A DNA stretch of 64,000 nt from Sipunculus nudus (Eukaryota > Annelida > Sipuncula > Golfingiida > Sipunculidae), in assembly GCA_026874595.1 (NCBI GenBank), contig CM049316.1, positions 64,399,176 to 64,463,175 of the forward strand, in the 5' to 3' direction. Below are positions 59,076 to 64,000 of the stretch, piece by piece. Position numbers and translations under genes: made by a program. Below the pieces are notes generated by a model. That model was not told where the DNA came from. It saw only the letters and a program-made list of their open reading frames with translations, and did no database searches. The number at the start of each line of letters is the position of its first letter. The first letter of the stretch is position 1.

Positions 59076-60480
59076 TATTTCCACACTTGTCTGGTTGCTT
59101 GTTTATGGCATAAACAATGACATGAAACTTTACCTCAGCGATCGCACTCCCAATTTAGTACATTATGAAAAGAGCATCTGGTTCACGTTTGCAAGACTTA
59201 GTGCATAAACTGAGGATGTCAAAGCCCATAAATTGCAAGAATGAGATGAACTAATAGGTTTAAATCTAAAAGAAAATTCCCCCGATACCAGTAATTAGAT
59301 ACCTCTAATAGAAAACTGAAGTGTTGCCCGGCCCCAGTTTAGACACATTGTTTCATTAACGTCTACTAAGATGAATTTTCTTGGCCATGACCCCTGATTA
59401 AATAAATTTTTTTAAATGTGAACTTTTTATATTATAAATAATAATAAACGGTAAAAAAGCGCACTGATTTATGAAAAGAGCGCATAAGAACGTATTTTTT
59501 AGCCTTTAACCTGGAGGCTCATATCGTTGGTTCCTTGCATGGACAGAAAATACTCAAGGGAAAATGTATCGCTGGCGGTCCTCCACTGGTTACCCGGGCA
59601 TGTCCTTTCTGAGACTACCTGTAAAAATTATAATTCTGACAGGCATGGTAGCTTCGACAGATTTTGTAACTATGTACATAACAAGTGTAACGGCGTTGTC
59701 TGGCTGGTCTTGAATCTATAAACTGGAAACTTGCCGAGCCACATAATAATTAGGCCATGTGGAAACTACCCAGCTTATTACGATGAACATGTAAGAAGTT
59801 AAGAGAATTCTCTTGACATACAGTAATCTTGTGGAATGTAATGAAGAAAATTTTAACATATGTTTGATTGATTCGTCAAGAAGTACATAAGTTCCTCGTA
59901 TAAACGTAAAAACGTTACTGCCAAGCCTGCTCCAAGTAAAATGGATGCTCACGGTATATTTTCTAAACTGTTGAGAACAGCCTTGCATATATTATGCGAC
60001 AGTTTAGCTGCCTTATTATTATCAGTGTCTCATTGAGGCTACCTTTCCCAGTGACTAAGAGTCCGAAAGTGGAATTCCGTACGAATCCCTCCCATATACA
60101 AATGCCGAGGGCCCACAGAAAATATTACAAACTATCGACCTTTTCCTGTTCCTCCTCATAATCATATCTCATGAATATTCAAAAAGGTTTTCTATGGTTA
60201 GGTTTTACACCACTTAAACGGGCGTGACAATATAACTTATGATCAATCTTTTTTTAATCATTCTATTTCAATAATTTTATGTTAAGTTGTAGACAACTGG
60301 CTGCAAGCAATATATACTATACGTCACTCAGGGACTTGCTTCCTTGACAGCAAGAGATGAATTAACAGAAACAGGTGACACTCTCGTAAATAAATTAATA
60401 AAGCATTACGGTTTCATGGTAAATCACATTAAATGATAAAGAATTGTCTTTCAGATGTTTAAAAAACTACCAAATGATGT
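59076..60480. other. Unassigned AT-rich DNA
   Basis: No genes, arrays or paired termini are evident. Frames at 59527-59721 and 59716-59988 are unconvincing. Confidence 0.35.
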
Positions 60481-60489
60481 TCAAATTAT

Positions 60490-61640
60490 CCTTTGAATAG
60501 AGTACCAAAATATTCTTTAATAGGGCCCATATTATAATTATATCATAATATATGTAAATGATATTACCGGAATACTAGCAAATGTCATTGTAATCTTTAC
60601 GCCGATGATACCATTATTTATTTTACAAGTGAAGATTCTAAAAAGTTTAGACAGAATACGGCGTCAGTGCTTTATCAAAGTGTTATTATGATAATAAGCT
60701 TTCTATCAGTATCGTGAAAACGTCAACCATTCACTTTATTCACATTACATGGAGCCGTTTGATCTAAATATCATTAAATCAGCATTTAACCCGCCCTTGG
60801 GGCTATTGCCTAATCAAAACCTATCACGGACAGATCACGTAGAACAAATATTCAAGAAGCTCTCCTCTACGGTAGGTGACCTGTTTACGTGCAGTCAATA
60901 CATTCCCCGAGACACCACTTTGAAAATGTGCAATGGCCTGGTTCAGCCACACATTGAATATGGCCTCCCATTTTTGGAAAAATGCGTCTTCCTCATGTCA
61001 AACAATCGTACTAAGATTTCTGTATAATAAGTCGCATAACAACCATAACTATAGAATTAGCGATATACGTCAATCCCTTTGAATCAAATAAGTTGAACAC
61101 AGAAATGAATATCTTATGTTTAAAAGTCTATCATATATGACCGATCGGTTTAATTTCTTTTCAAAAGTCCACTAACATGACGCACAGAAGAGCCAGTCCC
61201 ATAAATGGTATGTGCCATAACCTTGCACAGACTACTTATAGTAACCTTTTTGTGCCGAGGCCCCATTTTATTCAACACAACAGGTGACAATCAGAGATAT
61301 TGTTCCTCCTTAAAAGTATTTAAAACAAAGATCATGTAATTGGTTGAAACATCCTGTGTGTCTTTTCTCTACTCCCGGTGTCCTGTACTACAATATTACA
61401 CATAGTTCTCCCATTGTCTAGAGTGCACTGTATATCACGTTGCATGTTATATATTTTTATTTATTTTTTTAATCTTTTCGTATAATTTTGCCGTTAATCA
61501 CTTTTATCATTTTTTCATCGTGAATTACAAGATTATACATTATATAAAATGTATTGCCAACACTGCTCTGTGGCAGATCAAACAATCTTGCCTGAATGGG
61601 CCACCCCGTGTAAACATATAAACAATAAATGAATCAATTC
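60490..61640 (+). mobile_element. Non-LTR retrotransposon (LINE) remnant: reverse transcriptase C-terminal half and 3' UTR
   Basis: A GP....YVNDI segment (about 60522-60570) is followed, in another frame, by YADDTIIYF at 60598-60624, the reverse transcriptase catalytic box. After further decay, 60749-61027 encodes TDHVEQIFKKLSSTVGDLF...LVQPHIEYG, typical of the post-catalytic region of Jockey/CR1-like elements. PRPHF(I) with N-R follows near 61255, and an AT-rich tail ends in a GGGCCACCCCGTGTAAACA-AATAAATGAAT-type sequence near 61600-61640. Several frameshifts and stops show that it is inactive. The 5' part, including any endonuclease, is missing. Confidence 0.8.
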
Positions 61641-62645
61641 TTGAAGGTGTTGGGTATTTCTGCCTTGTGCAGATAATTGTTCAACTGGTCTTTTAGTAGT
61701 TAAACGTTTCACCAAGCTTAGCCAGAACAATTGAGTTTAAGCAAGCGCCATTTCTGCTACCCCAAATAAGATGTAACCTTGCCGCTTTTTTAAATTTAAG
61801 TCCATATCAAAATTGCTGCTACAGGAGATCCTTAGATAATTACTCAAGCCACTAAGCATGATATTCCGTGCTCAGACTTTATATATCCAGTCGAAGTCCA
61901 CTATATCAACTGACTGGTTGTTTCTTTACTTTAAGGGGAAACAGTTCTTTGTCGATCAATAAACACACTAAATATGCGTGTTTGAATAAAGTAGGCTTTA
62001 ACCTCAAGGGACTTATTTTATTCAGTCTTTCCAATATATTAAACAACAGTATGACCAAAAAGAGAGATTTGTACAACTTTTACAATTTGAGAAAAGGTAA
62101 ACTTAATATTTCGAGGTCAACTAGGTAAAAGACGTAAACGATCCGAACCCTCAGGATTAATTTTTACCAAAAGGTGCAGTTATGATTCTGGAAAATAATT
62201 AAATGCTTTCAGTATTTATAAGATTATATCGCACATAAGAATTAAGTAACTTATGTAGCTTTGCTGTAACAGCTGGTCATGCATAGATAGGTTATAATTC
62301 CCTGTTCACAGATTCAATAAATATAGAATAATAAGTTTTCATGCAAAGTCAATGGTAATAAAACATTTACATTTAGTAAGAATCACAATAACTCTCTGAG
62401 GGGATTTGATGTTATTAATTGTTTTGGTACAGATGACAGAAGACTCTCACCGTTAGTTTAAGTATACCAACCCGACCGTTCCGTTTGTTTCAATGGTAAA
62501 ACCTAACAATCTATCTGTATATGTTAGAGAATAAAGTAATGTTTAAATAAAATGGGGTTTACGCAGAACGTTGAGACGGAAATGTCAACGGTGATTTGCC
62601 ATTGTTTATAACAGTATATCATCTGTCGGCATAGAATCAATGGAT
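61641..62645. other. Unassigned AT-rich DNA
   Basis: An 86-codon plus-strand frame (61868-62128) shows no recognisable domain. Nothing else is seen. Confidence 0.35.
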
Positions 62646-62671
62646 CTATTTCCAGAGATGCAAGGAGGAGG

Positions 62672-62860
62672 GACGTAAATTGTAATGGGCAATTCTCCCC
62701 GGATCTGCACCAAACTGTAATGGGGTCTTACCCGGATCCGCACCAAATTGTAATGGGTCTTTCCTGGAACCGCTAAAAAAATTGTAATGGATTTTTCCCG
62801 GTTTCGCACCAAATTGAAATTGGGTATTTCCCGGATCCGTGCCAATTTGCAATAGAATAA
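62672..62860. repeat. Minisatellite of about 36 bp, five units
   Basis: Units contain AAATTGTAATGGG, then a TTTCCCGGATCCGCACC-type segment with substitutions. On the minus strand they translate as variants of LQFGADPGKTP, which keeps two overlapping frames open (62606-62944 and 62646-62852). Confidence 0.8.
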
Positions 62861-62944
62861 AAATAATAAATTCTTAAAACATAAAAAGAGGCTAAAGAGC
62901 GGTATATTGTAATTACATGAAGAAACGCATTCATCAGTAACCAA

Positions 62945-64000
62945 TACGTAGATGGAAAGGTGTGTATGGAGAAGGGCTTAATGACGCAGAGCGCTCAATT
63001 TCAAGTCTCCCCGGCATCCGAAATTGACGATAATTGAGAATCTGATATGGGTCGTACGACCTTGGAAATTAGTTCAAGGTTTTAGTTAGATATCGGGTAC
63101 ATATCTGCCACACATGAATAATAAGTGATATCCCCATATGAATCTGTCACATATGAATATTACTTTGCCTAAAGGCCAGTTTTGAAAATTAGACACATAA
63201 GAGTCTTAGCGCATGCGCCGGCAGAAGAAAGAAAATACAGAAAAAAGGAACAAAAATAGTAATCGATAGTTTTGCAATCGAAGCCGGACCTAAAAAAGTC
63301 AACGCGCAAAATGAAATAAACCTAACCCAAATGTTGATATAGAAATAAAATTGTAAACCCCATATAAGCCTTCCTTATTTAAGGATGAAGGCTTTAATAA
63401 TCGCTCTATATCAAGTTGGATAAAGAAGCAACTGCAATTCAATATAATTTATGGTCACTGAACCTATGATAATCATTAACTGAAAATAATTAGATTTCCA
63501 AGTCCTCATTCACGTTAGGATCAATTATTATTTAACATATATAAAGAAATTATGATTGTCCCCGTGGGTGGCCTACATCATTCAGCTGTCACGGAAATCT
63601 TTACTTCCTCGGAACTGTAATCAAATTGTACGCAATTCCTATACAGTGAGCTGTCGCCCGAATTCACCCATGATGACTGGAACTGTAAATTAAGTTTGAC
63701 AATCGTTCGAGGCACGTGCTACAACCATGGATAATTATGTCTATTGCCATGCTGATTAGTAATTACATGGTTGCATCTTTCGCCTTCCGCCCAAGACTGA
63801 GCACCTCAATGTGTAATATATGTACTATGCACCTTTAAAAGATGTGATTCTGTGGTGAGACCTTTGAACTGGAGAACGTCTCATAAAAAATCATGATTTA
63901 TGATTGAAGCAAGTGGGAAAAAATAGTTTGTACAACCAGTGATACACCAACGATACATAGTTATGTCATAACTCGGTTTTTATGTTCAGATCAAATAAAG
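62945..64000. other. Unassigned DNA to the end of the window
   Basis: A GCGCATGCGCCGGC motif at about 63210-63223 is a small CpG-rich island in AT-rich sequence. No exon is recognised, including none for the missing 5' part of the EF-hand gene. Confidence 0.35.

Overview
This is nuclear DNA from an invertebrate animal, most likely a mollusc or another lophotrochozoan. Genes are split by GT-AG and GC-AG introns, the DNA is AT-rich with long (TA)n and (CA)n tracts, and it is crowded with short interspersed elements, foldback elements and minisatellites. No bacterial gene organisation is present, and most open frames in six-frame translation are low-complexity or repeat-derived. The species call rests on sequence style and is inference.

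Only two genes are solid. The first is a classical short-chain dehydrogenase/reductase of the DHRS11 type on the + strand, present as a complete seven-exon copy (13195-19072, 251 aa). A second copy (2215-4683) retains only exons 3-7 and has a one-base shift in exon 5. The two lie in direct 5-kb segmental duplications (about 860-5593 and 14940-20585). The second gene is a calmodulin-like protein on the - strand with at least five canonical EF-hands. Its last three exons are at 38793-38687, 27375-27169 and 26633-26435, separated by an 11.3-kb repeat-filled intron, and its 5' exons were not found.

Layout. 1-860: a small TIR element. 860-5.6 kb: DHRS11 copy A. 5.6-13.1 kb: an inverted pair of G/C-tract elements, microsatellites, a decayed acidic-tailed ORF and a GACTCG-type element with a 33-bp minisatellite. 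13.2-20.6 kb: DHRS11 copy B. 20.6-26.1 kb: more GACTCG-type elements and a 637-bp TIR element. 26.4-38.8 kb: the EF-hand gene, whose large intron holds SINEs, RTE-like tails, a 1.5-kb element with four 340-bp repeats and two (TA)n tracts. 38.8-43.2 kb: mostly unassigned DNA. 43.28-48.62 kb: a 5.3-kb giant foldback element with nuclear-receptor-like half-sites and a satellite array in one arm. 48.6-51 kb: a 202-codon unrecognised ORF. 51-59 kb: a tandem segmental duplication with decayed ORFs. 60.5-61.6 kb: a non-LTR retrotransposon remnant with a YADD motif. 61.6-64 kb: a 36-bp minisatellite and otherwise featureless DNA.

The genes show no sign of acting together. The most notable structures are the foldback element, the divergence of the two DHRS11 copies (frameshift with a nearby rescuing splice acceptor, filled versus empty insertion site, minisatellite expansion), and the GACTCG element family. 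All comparisons were made by eye, so homology limits are approximate to tens of bases.
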